Part shown: positions 1 through 13,661 of the stretch, in pieces
Layout of the letters: each line of letters begins with the position of its first letter
Numbering within the stretch: position 1 is the stretch's first letter
NCBI GenBank assembly: GCA_910591455.2
Contig: OU342804.1
Span: 11,875,133-11,939,132, forward strand
From: Pholis gunnellus
Taxonomy: Eukaryota > Chordata > Actinopteri > Perciformes > Pholidae
Reading direction: 5' to 3'
Length of the DNA: 64,000 bases
Translations under genes and position numbers: made by a program
The notes under the pieces: generated by a model
The model's input: the letters and a program-made list of their open reading frames with translations, nothing else
The model's database searches: none
Told to the model about the DNA's origin: nothing

Positions 1-1270
1 ATCACAGCTGTGCTCCATACCTCAGCTTCCTCCTCTCACACTGCTGTTGCTGGACAACATACAACTGTAACCCCTTTGTCAATGGTTTTTCCCCCCTCAG
101 CCTGAAACAGTGTTGATAGCAGCGTGATGCTCCAAATGTAGGTAGTGTGGAAACGGTCGTCTGCACGCAGGCAACCGTTCCTCCTGCTGGGTGGTCCGAT
201 TCGACACGATGAGCGAGGGCTTCTGAAGGAATTTGGGTGAAAGGCTCGGTCAGACCCTCAGCCAGGTTGCAATTTCTAAACTTCTTTCACCCCGAGAGAG
301 TTTTACTGAACAGACGGGAACTCCTTTCTTTAATGCCTCGCTTCACATTCGTACAATTACATGAACTCGCATCAGAAAGCTGGCCACTACAAACACACTT
401 CCACACCGCAGTCTTCAAAGCAGCATCACTGGAGCGACCGGGGGTGATATGCCTTGCTCAAGAGCACCTCTAAAGTATTTGGTGAGAGTTGGGAAAGCAG
501 TTTTTTTTCTTCTCGGTTTTGTCACACCGACTTCCTTTTGAAACCTTTTTAATCTTCAGGCAATCTCTGTCAAAACCCCTCTTCTGACTTTTTCCATAAC
601 AATATATCTATATTTGGAATCCGAATAATATTGTTTTCAGCCATCAGCTATCTAAATCCACCTGAATGTTTTTTTGTTCTTTAATTATACTTTTTTTTTT
701 TTGGTCGTTTTTAATTGTCAGCGCCACTTTTCGGAACAAATGTTTTCAAACCATGTCACACAAACTTCAGCATCCACCATCCTCTGTCCTGTTGTATAAC
801 ATCGTCAGTATCCATATTATTATATGTGTTGCACCACTAATTTACTTTTTAACATCCATGTATCAATATTTTTTTTAAACTCTGATGTATATAGCGGACT
901 GCAGAAATGATAAACCAGCATCATGTAGAAAGAAAATAAGGCTTATTTATAATAAAAAAACTGTTAATCTATTTCACTCGCCTACTGTCAGCTAGTACTC
1001 CAATACCCACCAGTCCTAGTAGGGAGGAGTAGTTATCGGTCCGTCTCTCTCTCTCTACACGCAAACACACCTTCACTCGGTGTTTGTTGTAAAAGTTGTT
1101 TAGCACTAGCTGTTTCTCTCCCTTTTCCCTCCCTCCTAATGTTTTTTTCATGACTTTGTTTAGTTTATATAGATTGTATTTGATTAATTGCTTTATTTAT
1201 TTGATAGCAGATCTGTGCCAAGGGGAGAAAAAAACCTTTTATTAAAGTATGAACCTGTTCCTTATAAACT
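1..1270 (+). other. Possible 3' UTR edge of an upstream gene
   Basis: A pyrimidine tract with acceptor (tttttcccccctcag, ending about 101) and, further on, ATTAAA near 1240 could mark the last exon and UTR of a plus-strand gene starting outside the window. No frame here matches a protein I know. In mammals NKD1 and SNX20 lie upstream of NOD2, but nothing here identifies either. Confidence 0.2.
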
Positions 1271-2133
1271 CGCTGACTTGTGGGGTCACTTTATTTAATT
1301 TTTATTGTCAGTGTCGGCTTTATTGTGTAAATCTGCACAGTGTATTTACAATAACTTATATGCCTTCTAAATCTACCAGTTAAACATATTAGCATGTCAT
1401 CTACTGTATTTGTGCTAAAACACAACATTTGCATTGTTTTATAAAAAAACAAATCTACTACCAAGTGGATCTTTCATTTTTGGAAATAAACATATTTGCT
1501 TTCCTGTTGAGAGTTAAATGAAAAGATCGATCAGCCTTCATACAGTCATTTCTTCATCCAGAGCGGAAACGGCTTGTTGCAATGTTGGGGGTTCGTCTCA
1601 GCCTTTTCAGGTCAGATGTCCGTAGATGACCATATACTGTACTTGAAACTAGTGAGAACCTTTTTTTATAGACATTCTCGGGATCTTTGCTTTATCAATT
1701 TATGTTGACGCATTCATCAGATATCGTCTATTTGTAATTTCTTACAAAATATAAACTATATGGGGCCAACCGTCCATCCATATCTATATCTATCCTCTGC
1801 AGGTTCCACAAAGCACCATTCTATATTCACACGCTAACCCACAGACGGAAAGGCCCCAACGTGTTACTGTGAGGAGCTGAGGGCCACTCCCGGGGCCTTT
1901 AGGATGAAAACAAGATGACACCGGGTATGTTTGGATGACAGAAAGACTACGTTACATGTCTGCTGTTGCCTTCCTGTACTAAACCAGAACATTCTGTGAA
2001 TTCTCATTCAATGAAAATAATTTATCTCCATGCATTTGCATTTTTTGGGGTGTATCTTTTCCTATTATCTACATTCATACTCTTCATTTTGTAAGAAGTC
2101 AGCAGAATTGATGTGAAGGGTAACAGGAAACGA

Positions 2134-2153
2134 CTGTGTGTGTGTGTGTGTGT
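2134..2153. repeat. (TG)n microsatellite
   Basis: About ten TG units. Confidence 0.9.
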
Positions 2154-2857
2154 AGTAAAGTAAAGCTCCTCTCCACTGTATCTTAACTGGTGTCACAGAG
2201 GGCTCCCAAATCTGGCGGACCACAGCTGCTCACCACGCCACGCTCTCTACATGCACACACACTTTCATCTGCAGCTTAGCAGCTTATCTCTGGTCGGGGC
2301 GACCGCAGAGAGGCTGCCTCTTGGCAATGTGATACGCCTTCCTCTCACGAACGCGGCTATTTGTGTAAGCAATGCAGTGTGACCCGCAGAACTTGTATCA
2401 TCATTACAAATGGTTTCTATCCTAACAGAGCTTACAAGGTTATTATTACAGCTGCGTTACACATTTCAGCTATCAAAAGCATCCATATCAGAGGTGTAAA
2501 GTAATCTGTTACATTTATGATAGCAAATCTACACACATTTTACTTTTGGGAAAATGTATTTTAAATATATGGTGAGTATGTAATGTATAGTAAAAAAAAG
2601 AGTTCCTCCCTTTGAAACACAAGGTTTAGAAGGAAAAATAATTGGAGGTATTAAAGTCACATTTTTTACCAGAACCAGAGATTCTTTGCCAAAAAACTTT
2701 TTTAATCAATTGACCATATTACACGTTTTCTGCTGTGGTTTCAATTAACCTGCAGTTACCAGTTTAATCAGGAATGCAGGACCCATTAAAAGTATGGTTT
2801 GAGAGATCTCCACGTGGCCGGGCCTTCTATAGGCGTTGATAGATGCACTTTTAAAGT

Positions 2858-2872
2858 CCCCCCCCCCCCCCC
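2858..2872. repeat. Poly(C) tract
   Basis: Fifteen consecutive C residues; sequencing length may be unreliable. Confidence 0.9.
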
Positions 2873-3896
2873 TCGCCTCCCCCTTATGATGAGACGGGCT
2901 GACTTGTGCTTATCCCAGAGATTTTTCTTTTTCAAAGACATAAGAGCAAGTATAGTCTTGGCTTGAGTTGTGCCATTGCATACAAATTAGGAACAATAAA
3001 GAAATGGCTCTAAAGCATTAAGTCTATTAAAAAGCACAGGAACGCCTGCAAAATCATGCTGCGCATCAGAAAAACCAGCCCGTTCATGACGGTTAGCTTT
3101 ACGAAGTTTCCTATTTGCTGCTTCAGGATTGACTGTTAGCTAAGTTGTTAGTAGAATGTTATGGATGATTTTTAAATTATTTCTGAATAAAATTATCTTT
3201 ATCCTGGTGAATAATATTTGCACATTTGCAGCAACATAGAAGGGAATATGACACACAATCTGCACATTACCACAGCAGTGAATTAGGTGTTGCTGCAGTT
3301 ACTCGAGATATAAATAATTAGTGAGACCACATCATACACAGGTGTTCAGCTTCATTGCTTGTTCACCAAAAGTGTTTGGTTTGCATTGTTGAAAGTACTG
3401 AAAAAAAACATTCAAAGTGATTTAAGGATGGCATAAGTGAGCATTACTCAAAAAGAAATAGCACTGTTTCATAAGCACTTGGCAAAACTAAATTCCATGC
3501 TCGCGCTGTATGAAACGTTGCTATATTTGCCCTAACTAATGAAAGCCATGACAGCTGAGTTTCACATTCAGGGAGAGAAAACACAAGTTGGAGCAATAGT
3601 TCTATAACCTGATCTTTTAAGGTGAAGGCACTTTATGAGATTAAAGGTTCTCCAACCACAAGCGAAACAATCAACGCAAAGCCATGTCCAAGTCAGGACT
3701 GTGTTTTGAAATGCATATTGTAGTTATAAATCAGGGCTCTTTGTCCTCGTTAGTGATCTTAAAAAAAAAAAACATGCTCCAAAAGTTCTTGCCTTGCATC
3801 TTCATTGCAAGTTTCACATGCTGTATAGCCAAAGGGGACATTGCTGTTTCCTCCTGCATCCTCTCTTCTCTGTAGCCTGGCATGAGACTCTTTTTT

Positions 3897-4097
3897 TTAC
3901 ATTTTCTTCTTCTTCTTTTTTTTTACTTTGACTTTGATCTGCACTCCTTTCAACTCTTCACATATGTTGGTAATAGCCTTGGTGTTCATGGAGATTTTCT
4001 TCTGCAGTGCAGAGTAACGGTTGGATAATGCATTCACGCCTTTTGAAATGACAGCACTGTCTCTGTTGTTCGGTCTCTTTGGTTCGGGACTCTTCAT
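3897..4097 (-). other. Unexplained short reading frame (66 codons), Lys-rich end
   Basis: ATG-initiated minus-strand frame with a charged, helix-prone middle (SALQKKISMNTKAITNICEE) ending in a poly-Lys run made by a TTC/TTT tract. The frame stays open about 22 codons upstream of the ATG. I recognise no family. It may be chance, or the last exon of an unknown minus-strand transcript. Confidence 0.12.
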
Positions 4098-4919
4098 AAG
4101 TGTTTCAGGTAAAAGAGTAAGGGGTGTAGGATATGTTTTACAAGTTAAAACTTAAGTTTGCTTTGGAATTTTGGAGAAAGATGAACTACACTCGCTTACT
4201 ACATTATAATACATTTATTGCAAAAGTTGTAGAGTGGAAGGTTCACTCGCTCTGTCTGTTATCTTCTGTATATTCATCTATAAAAAATGAAATGCCAATA
4301 GGAGTTCAATGCCAAAAGCTGTTTATATAAAAGAGGTCAAAGGATGTATAGGTGTTGATGGATTCCTTAATTCTCAGCAAAGTGAACAAAGGTCAGCATC
4401 TTACAACATGAGAAAACACTGTCTGTCTGGGTGCATGATCATTTATAGATGAGCACTACCCACAGCAATTACAGTAAGCCATTACTGTGAGAATCATCCT
4501 CCAGAGGGCTGTAGAAACACTGAAGAAAATAAAGAGCAGCAGTGAGGGGAGCAATGCTCTCTCAGAGACAGCACAGAGGTATTTAAGACTACAATTTGCA
4601 CATTTTCATTTACTTACTCTAATAACTCCACCCGCGCCTAAGAGGATATATAATTGATATTATGGTACCAACAGTGTAGTTTAATTATACGTAACAAGTT
4701 AATCAAGGTATAAGGAGATCAACACAGTAGCATTCTGCTGAACACACGGCTTCCTTTTCATAAATTAAAAGACTAAGGCCTTGTTCAAAATAACAGCCCA
4801 GTCAGATTTTTGGCATATCCATTGTGATTTGTACAGCTGTGACTGCTCAGATTGGATGACTTTTGCGTCTCTGGTAAGACGGCACAAGAATGGCATCAAA
4901 TCTAGAGTGTTGAGTAGAA

Positions 4920-5560
4920 TCCATGCTGCTCAAGCCCATGGATGTATAAAGGGAACTGGATACAGCGCTGCAGGCGGGGACTCGTTCATTCCCATGAAAG
5001 TTGCTTAGTGGCACATGAAGCCAAAAAAGTTCAACTTCCTGGGTGTAAAATTACTTGAATTTTCTGCATCCACGGGTCCAAAAGGCAGCATTTCCTTTAA
5101 CCCCACCTCCCAAGTGCTTAGCCTTGGGCTAAAATATCTGGATTCTCCTGAAGTCTACAGTAAAGGTAAAGTCTATTTAAGTGTCCGTAATGGGAAGTTG
5201 ATTTACCTCCCAAAAAACATCCCCTGATTTACAGATGCTGTTCCTGGGGGCTTGCAGGATCAGCAGTGGGCTATGAAGCCAATTTTCATAGCAGCCAAAC
5301 CGTTGAATTTTAACTTCTTGGTCCGTTACTTGATGCCATTGGGCACAAAAATACTTTTCCCATAGACTTAAATTGGGAAAGATATGTCTGACCTAACTTT
5401 TTCCTCCGGTATTGCTGCTTGTAGCATTATTTGTGTGGTCCCCGGAAGTGCTGCTTGCATTGCTCATTGACTCCAGGGAAGTGAACAAGAGTTCGGTGGT
5501 TACGTTAGAATATCCAGCATCCAGCAGCAAAAGTGAACTGCAGTCAGTCATGTAATATGT
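4920..5560. repeat. Interspersed teleost repeat
   Basis: Phrases such as catggatgtataaagggaac, aagccaattttcatagcagc, ttggtccgttacttgatgcc and catagacttaaattgggaaa recur across fish genomes in my recollection. The short frames within it (4781-5227) are accidental. Confidence 0.6.
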
Positions 5561-5599
5561 AATTAGATGTAATTTCATTCAGAGAATAAAAGCCCCATC

Positions 5600-8500
5600 T
5601 CTGGCTTTTCCATATTTAGAGCTAACAGCTTGGTGACGGTCACAGAAAAATTCAACATTAGGGACAAAACTAGAATAAACCTTTCCCCTGCACGTGCACC
5701 ATGTTGTATTTGTGTTTTGGGGAGACATGGGTTACAGGGAATGGTCTTTTTGCGTAGAAATAAACCCTATCCCTGTGTTGCCACTGGCAAAAAAAAGCAA
5801 TGATATCGACTTAATATAGGGAAATGAGAGGCTGCCATAATATGTTCTGTGGGCTTTGTTTCCAGCAGATAGGCATAGAGCTTTGAAGTGTGGATTGGCA
5901 CAGCAGGGTGCAAGCTTCTGTAAAGGCAAGATGCTAAACACTGAGGATGAGAAGGACATGAGGTAGTCTATTACCAATACAGGAGCAAAGAGGAAAAAAA
6001 AGGCAAATCCAATGATAATGTACATCTGTTCCAGTGAATATATGAGCTTTGAAAATGTTTTTCATGTGGGATAAGTGGATCCTTTTTCTTACAGAATCTC
6101 ACAACTTCAAAGTAGATTCGCTTTGGATAATGCAAATGACTGGAATAGGCAGGTTGCTGCCTACTCAAGTGCATGAAAAGAAAGGAGGGAGAAAGGGAGA
6201 ATTAACGCTAATTGGCATGGAAGTCTTTTATGTGTGGAAAGAAGGGCAAAAATAAAACACTTCAATTATTGTCAAGTTCATTCAATTAGGAAACGAGCTG
6301 ACAAAGTTCAGTGTGCCGGACCCTCTAGCCGACTGCATCAAATGTCACTTTTAATTGTGAACAGCTCCTTTGTTATATCTGATGAAATTATAATTAGCAG
6401 GATTAAATCCACCCTATAATCACCAAACCGGCACTGGAGAAAGAGGCTCTTTTGTTCCGCTCTGATGCAGAGGTGGCCGGGGCTTAGAGGGGTAGAAGTT
6501 ATTCATCAGTTGGTCCTTAATTTTGCTGTTCATGAACAGTGCTTACACTATTAATCCCATGCCCTCCCTATATGTGTTAAACATTAGAAAAGATATCCCT
6601 CAAAACATAAACAAAGCAAAGGAATGGAACAATAGCAAGTGAACACCTCCGTGGCTGAGCGCTGAAGTCAATATGAAAAGTTACTCAAAATGCAATCCAA
6701 GTAACAAACACCAAATTGAGTTTTTGTCTGTTTTTTTTTAATGCTGCCTTAGATTAATGACAGGCTTTTGGCTACTGTACTACAAAGGGGCCATTTGTGT
6801 TCCGGAGAGATTTTTCATCTTGCTGTGTCATCAAACGACTGGGAAAAGCAAAGCAAAAACACGTTTGTTATTTCCAGAAAGGACAGGTCTTTTTAGGATA
6901 AAAGCAAAATACTGGGAATAAAAAGACAACCGTTTGAACTACTTTTAGATATATTGAAGACAGAAGTTCTCTGTGTTTGTATGTGTGTGCACACGGCAGG
7001 GTCAGTGTGAAACCAAAGAAGATGTGACTACTTCCTCACAGACTACTTCTCCAAAACTTGGTTGCACTTCCTCCTTAAAAAGAAAAACGGATATGTCTGG
7101 TTGTAGCCCTAGCTCTAGTTTTAGGCCTCTGCTCGAAAATGTCATACCCATACTCAACGGGGCTTATCTCTCTAACTACAAGGTCTATTTGAATAATTTC
7201 AATGGAATTATAACACTAACACTTGTGAGATTTGTTAATATATGTGTACATCAGTATATATGTTACTGTGAAATGCTGAATGAAGATAAAGCACAGCTCA
7301 AATTGAAAATGTTCAGGTTCATGAAATGAGGCCCTGGCTAGCCTAAAAACTCTCCCAAATCATAGCAGTAGTCATGTCAGTAGTCTCAAAAAAAATGTGG
7401 CTTTGATAAAGTGAAGCAGGCCAGAAATATCGATGGTTTTGTACAGGTCAGCCGAGGTCAGCCGACGTCAATTCTGATTTTGGAAGCAGCACTTTCAGCT
7501 GTTTTATTGTAATTTTAAATACTATATAACTATATATTTCACTTCTTTTATCACTAATAGTGTTCAATCTATCTAATACAGCAGTTTGGCATCATTTTGA
7601 GAGCCTGGGCCCTATAATAACCTGTAGAACAGGGCTCATCCTCCAGTTTCAGTTTCACAGACTTCCTGTGAACCTTACACAGCCTTCTAATTGGCAGATT
7701 TTCACCTACGACACAGCGTTGAATGCGGAAGAGTCTAAGCAGTGTAATGATATGTTTGAGTTGATTGACAGAATTTTAAGCCAATAAAAATCGAAAACCA
7801 TGGCGCGCGCCCCCAAGGGTCAAACCCATTGGCCAAAATGAAAAAGACAACCTAACCTTCATACACGCTCATAGAGACTCAGATTCTTCACAGAACGGAG
7901 GAGAGAGACAGGGAGCACATGGCTTGAAAGGATTAATTTTGGATTTTAGGTGATTTTCTTCCAGAACACCATCTCAAGGTGCAAAGCGTTTACAATTTTG
8001 TGAGGTAACTTTTTAATGGTTTGAAGGAGAGGAATTTGGAAGATATGGTTGGATTCAGTGTGGAGTCCTCATGCTCTCTGATATGCGGGTTGTCTGTGAA
8101 AGTGCCGTAGATTTTGGTTGGTATCGGTAACGGGGAGAACATAGCTCACCGTGTCCTGGCGGAAAATAGGTGAAATTGTGGTACCACTTGTAGTATATAG
8201 TATTACTTTGTGTATATATATGTTTTTGAGTGAGTAAAATAGCTTACATGGTCCATTTTATCAGAATTTCTTCGTTATGTAGGTTTTTGATATATCATAA
8301 AATATCATTTCATTCGTTCAAACAATTCCCATGAAAATCAACCATAAATTGATCCCTCTAACAAGTCTGTCTCCAAAGTCCACTGTAGCTTATTCCTCTC
8401 TGCCGTGGAGCTCTATTGTTGTCCAGAAACTATTGAAACACATAAATGAGCCACGTGCATGCACTGGGTGACATGTTCCCTCATAATGATGAACACAGCA

Positions 8501-10260
8501 ACTTTTATTTTGAGTCAATCCCACATACACAGTCCTTCTGCTGTATGAGCATCAAATGTGTCCTAATTAGATGCTAAAAATAGTCCTTAACAAGTGCACT
8601 ATACTCACGTTCGAGTTAATTACTACAGTGCCCAGTTGTTTTAGGGAATCACTACGTTTTTAGTTTTTTTTAAAGCAAATGTTTTACTGCCATAAACCAC
8701 TGTTTAATAATTTACATCTCCAGCAAAAAATGCTCAGATACACAGACATGCTAGGGAAATAGGAGTATTAGGAGACGGTTTGGCCTTTTATGAGATTTGC
8801 TCACTATTAGAAAAATAAAGACACCAGAGTGAGTGAGAAGATGCCATTTGCACCATTTGCATACTATTTTCAAAGCTAAAGCCAAGCACTCTCATTGTCA
8901 AGGATGTTGTGTTACCATGCACTGGATGCTAAAGTATAAACCCAAAACCTGGGATAGTTGTATTTTTGTTTTTAAACTTACACACTGAGGATGTTGTTAG
9001 TTATGTTTTTAGGTGATATACGGCAAGAAATAGCAAGACATGAATATCCACTGATTCATGACATGACTCCTACGACATCGTAAATTGCAAATTGATCCAT
9101 TGTCTCATAAATAGTTATAGTCGACAGTGATGGATGTTTGCCGTTGCCTGGCCATTTAAAATTCACTTTAAACCTGACACTTTATGACAGCCTCCTTCAA
9201 CTTTATAACATATGGCACGCACCACAGGGACGGTAATGCTGAAAATCAATGTAAAAGGTATAGTGGACTCCCAGTTGTTCTTTCACTTCATTTTGCAAAG
9301 AGCACAGTTCAACTTTTCCAGATTCCAAATCCGCTCTCTGGACGAGCCTGACTCCAGACTTCTAGAGGTAGCAAAAGAATAAAACAAGGCTCCAGAAAGT
9401 TGCATTGGTTTTTAGCAGATCATTGGAGCTCTTTCTTTTTGCAACATCAAAGGCAGCCGCAACTCTTTGATGTGGCAGCATGCTGTTTAAGGTACAGAGT
9501 GAATGGAGAGATGTCAAGCTGCAAGGTGCCTCTGTAGTTTACGTTGAGTGCTGCAGAGAGCTGCAGATGAAAGGAGCAAACAGAGTTTGATAATGAATGT
9601 CCAACAAGTAGGACCCATCTCAGACAGCGCACGCTCAGCGGGGTGCCTGCGCTAACCTTGAGCGCAGCACCCCAAACCTCGGGCAGACGCTGGAGACCAG
9701 ACTCCTTCAACTTGGCCGCCCTTGAAAAAAAGGCTGCTCTCAGATGTGAGGTTTAATCTTCCCGTCAATTAAATCCTCATTGACACACCCACACCCACAC
9801 CCACATGTTCATGCACATGTGCATGATGCCATCCACTTCCTCTGTTGATTTTCTCTCTTTCTGGCTTTAGGAAGCCTTTCCTAATTATACACTAATCCTT
9901 CCAATGTGTGAGTCAATATGAGGCTTGAATGTCTGCAGTTTTGTAGTGTTGCTGTAGATAGTGATCCTTTTACTGTCAATGTCTCCATTAATGAAAAGAG
10001 GTAATTCACTTTTATTTGTCACTCCTCTGTCTCAGAGGAATGGGAGATTACAGGTATATAACTCAGCTTTTTTACTTGACACCATTGGTAAAGTGGTTGA
10101 TAAAATCCATTGTCCTTGTTCTGTGTAAAAAAATATTCCAAAATATATCTGAAGTTAATATTAGGCTTCAGCAGTCAAATTAAAAGGTATCTTCCAAACG
10201 TAGGCTTTTTTGTACAAAATTCTCTCTACTGGAAAAAATGTGAACCTATCCTTTAAGATC
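5600..10260. other. Intergenic, no gene recognised
   Basis: No supported gene. The block at about 6250-6660 is low in repeats and has several ATTA cores (for example ataattagcaggattaaatc), so it could be a conserved non-coding element; nothing more can be said from sequence alone. Confidence 0.6.
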
Positions 10261-10269
10261 GATGATTCA

Positions 10270-10690
10270 GTTCAGGCTGTGCTCGTTCAGCATTCGTAGG
10301 AGCTGGATGAGACAAACAAAACCGATCTTTCTCACAGGACCGCTGTTCATTCCCCATGTGTAGCAAGAAGACATTGATGTATTTGTCGCGTAACTTGTGA
10401 ACTTAAGTAACAGCACTTCCGTAGTTATTTTAACCCAAACAACGATCTTTTCCTAAACATAATCAAGTAGTTTTGTTGCCTTGAGCTAACTAAGTATTTC
10501 AAAATATTTTCCTAAACCTAGCCAAGTAGTTTTGTGGCCTAAACAAACTAAGTTGTTTCATGTGAAGACGCAAGTTTATTTTGAAAAGACTGTATGCATG
10601 AAACCATCGGAAATTGACACAGGTTGCTGGCTTTTGTAGGAAAACACGTGCTTCATAAGATATCATACAAACTGTTGATACAATCACAAA
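10270..10690. repeat. Interspersed teleost repeat
   Basis: Internal near-duplicate lines cgatcttttcctaaacataa / tattttcctaaacctagcca, each followed by aagtagttttgt, plus gaagacgcaagtttatttt; this motif set is a familiar fish repeat. No coding capacity. Confidence 0.55.
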
Positions 10691-10699
10691 TGGACTGGT

Positions 10700-12790
10700 T
10701 TGTTTTAATGGCTATTGAGATGTGTTTTACTGTGTGTTGTTGTCGTTTGCTATTTTGCTTACATGGATGAAATTACGTTTTTGTTTTGGGTTGGCTGATT
10801 GATTACATCTTTGATTGTGTTATTCTGTTAACATATACATTTGTATTATGGCTGTGCATTCTTTTTTTCCCCAAATTCGCCTCATCAAAACATAAATCAT
10901 TATTTCTGAGCATGACGATAATTGGTTACAACAACTTGGCTGTAGATTTACTTCAGAATTCATAGAGGGGGCGATGTGCTGAGTTGCTTCTGGGAGTTCT
11001 GTGTCTCTGGCAGACAAATCAATTCACATACTGTACATCAGTGCACCTGGCCTAACACTGAGCTCACCACATGTGCTTTGGATATCTACACAGAAAGAAT
11101 GCACGGCGATGAAATGACTGGAGCCAAAGTATTCCATCTCTGCCATGAGAGATGGCTGGATAATTCTTTAGCTTATGTTGAAATCTGCTTTAAGAATAAA
11201 CCCTAAACAGCAGAGGTTTGATGCCTATAACTAGTCAGTCTTGAGTCTAGGCCGAGCACATATTGATCAGGAACTGCAGCCCCTGACCCTTTGTTGTTAC
11301 AATGCAAAAACATTGTTTTGCTGCCAAATCAATGGTACCGGGATATGTGACGTATAGTAGTCTGACCCCTGCTCAACCCATCTTATTAAAACTAATTCCC
11401 TTATTCCTTTTATATCATTATTTCCTAGATGTATACTGTATTTCTCTGTGTCTTCATTAATAATGCAGGAGGATATATAATCCAAATGACTGAAGTTGGA
11501 GCCCTCCCTTGCACAAGGTGATGTATGTTGCAACTGAGGATAGAAATACTCAGAGATGTCTTTGGAGACTATGTCTCTATTCTCTTTATTGACAATTTCG
11601 TACCTTCCTTCTTATCCAGCCAAACTCGTCTGGACCCCCTACTGTGATTTGGATGGCAAAACTCCACGTTAGAGCTTCTCATAGGATACCTGACAGAGAG
11701 CACTCTGTGTTACACTCCCCTTGGTGGAGTTGCCTCTTTCTTAGACAAGAGGAAGAAAGAAAAATGGAAAAAAGAAACTCACTTTAGAAAGTTTTATTCC
11801 AGTCTTTCTTTCGTGACTCCCGCCGTCATGTGTTTGAGGATTTTCCCCTATGACTCACTGAAGACACACAAAAAATTAATCATGGTGCTCAGGAGGGGGC
11901 TATAATAACAGTAATGACAAATCATCTGACCGTCCAAAAAGTCATTCTTGCACTTATTTTATCTCGACATCAAAGAATGCAAGGGGAGTAAGAGACAATC
12001 AGAATATAGTGTTTTATTGCACTTTTTGAAGTTTACATCAGATTCACAGCACGCTGGCTAGGCTGCAGGCTCCCAGTCGCTACAATATTATTACTATTAT
12101 AAACACTGCAGAATGGTTACCATGCAAAGATTAACATACTGTGTATTTATTTCCATCAAACCATTAAGACCCCCTCATACCAGCTTCTAATCAACAAAAG
12201 ATTTCAAATTAAACCAATGAAAATGAACATCAGCACAATGAGAGGGTACGACGGGGATGACGGGAAGAAGTCAACTTCTGAGATTTAAAAATGACAAAAT
12301 GTAGCCGCTTGAACAAATCAGGTTGTTTTATTTATGCAATAGTTCCACCAAGTGGTTGCATGAGCAAATTGCAACCATTGAGGAACTACCCACACGGACC
12401 CTACACTTTTCCGCTTCAGTATATTTCTGGTGGCTTTTCTCGTTAATGTGTCAAATGCACCGTTTCCATTTAATAGTGCCAGAGCTTCTGCTTTTTATAA
12501 AAACTATAATTCCTCTTTATGGTCCTTCTAAATGCAGTGCACTCTCAACCTGAAAACCACTGGCCAGAGGAAATGGAAATGTCATCACACCCCAGTAAAC
12601 GGTGGCTGTTGGCATGTGGCAAACTTGAAACAATTCTTGTTCTGTTTTGCAAATAACAGACAAACAGGGAAGTGAATTAACTGTTGCATTGAATTGAACT
12701 TTTGTGGGAGTTTCATCTCATTTGTTGGAAAGATTTAGTTTCCATATTACAGGAGGGACTTGCAGAACAAGTTTCTCTTTCAGCTGTGGC
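10700..12790. other. Intergenic upstream of nod2, no gene recognised
   Basis: AT-rich sequence with only short accidental frames. No repeat or promoter element could be supported. Confidence 0.65.
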
Positions 12791-12799
12791 ATGAGGAAG

Positions 12800-13172
12800 A
12801 GGAAAGTCTGAAGTAGCGCAGCGTTTCAGTCCAGTTGACAGATGGAAGGAAGAAAGCTCTCTGTTGTGGAAACTCTACCGTAAGTGATAATTTTACAATT
12901 GCGTAAGTTGCTTGCTTTTGAGTTTTAGGGCCCTTAGATCAGTCTTGTGTTTTGTAAATGTTTTGATTGTGGAACACGTTTTTTCTTTCAGTGTGTACAC
13001 CAACACTAACAGCCTCCGTTGTTAGTAAGTATGCTGATCCTACGGTGGGCTATCTGAGTGAAACTGGTGATGACCAATAGCATGATGATATGTGGGTGTT
13101 CGCTGTGCCAGCTTGTGAAACTGGAAGTACACGTTGGATGTCCCTGAGTATGGACGCTGACATGCAACAAGC
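12800..13172 (+). other. nod2: nod2 5' leader, probable non-coding exon plus 5' UTR
   Basis: A strong donor (cc|gtaagt) ends a likely exon at 12879, and a pyrimidine-rich acceptor (ttttctttcag) ends at 12991, so the exon carrying the start codon probably begins at 12992. If these are joined, an upstream ATG at 12842 opens a 23-codon uORF ending at TAG 13022-13024. A second uORF of 8 codons starts at ATG 13031. The transcription start is not visible; no clear TATA box was found. The splice sites are seen; their use is inferred. Confidence 0.4.
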
Positions 13173-13661
13173 ATGTCTGTCCAGGAGCTCGTGCTGAGAC
13201 AACGCACAGAGATCCTGCATGCGCTGTGCAGCAGCGGGTCGGCTGAACATCTGGAGCAGGTTCTGGACATTCTGCTGTCCCAGGGGGAGCTCATATTCGA
13301 GGACTACCAGAACATACAGGTACCGGGCAGAGCACTGTATACCAACGGCAGACAGTTGCTCGACCTGGTTTATATAAAGGGAGTTGACACCTGCGCGCTC
13401 TTCTATGCCGCTCTCCAACAGGTGCTGCCTGAAGTGCAGCGAGCTGGCTTCTCATTTTCAGGATGCTGTTCAAATCCAGAGGAAAAGAAAGAAGAATACC
13501 AGAGCACATGTACTCAGAGTCTTCTGACTCAAAGACCAAGCCTGGTCAGCAAGCTACAAGGCTGCATTGAGGATACACTAAAAGCTCTTGTCATATCAGG
13601 ACACTTTACCTCCGCAGACTGCGACGAAGTGCGGCTGCCTATACACACGCCCTCTCAGCAG
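13173..13661 (+). CDS. nod2: nod2 coding exon 1: CARD1 and first half of CARD2
   Basis: 163 codons, ending in phase 0 before gtactg. CARD1 occupies about residues 1-95. A Glu/Lys-rich linker (100-112) leads into the first helices of CARD2 from about residue 122. An intron inside CARD2 is also my recollection of the human gene. Confidence 0.95.

Larger units (their letters stand above)
1271..4900. other. Intergenic, no gene recognised
   Basis: AT-rich, with (TG)n and poly(C) tracts. A minus-strand frame near 3.9-4.1 kb is listed separately. Otherwise no coding, RNA or mobile feature is supported. Confidence 0.7.

Noticed and set aside
4781..5227. Two adjacent short plus-strand frames
   Set aside because: They overlap a dispersed fish repeat and are not similar to any known protein.
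12754..12764. gggacttgca as an NF-kB site in the nod2 promoter
   Set aside because: The second half-site does not fit the consensus (no pyrimidine run).
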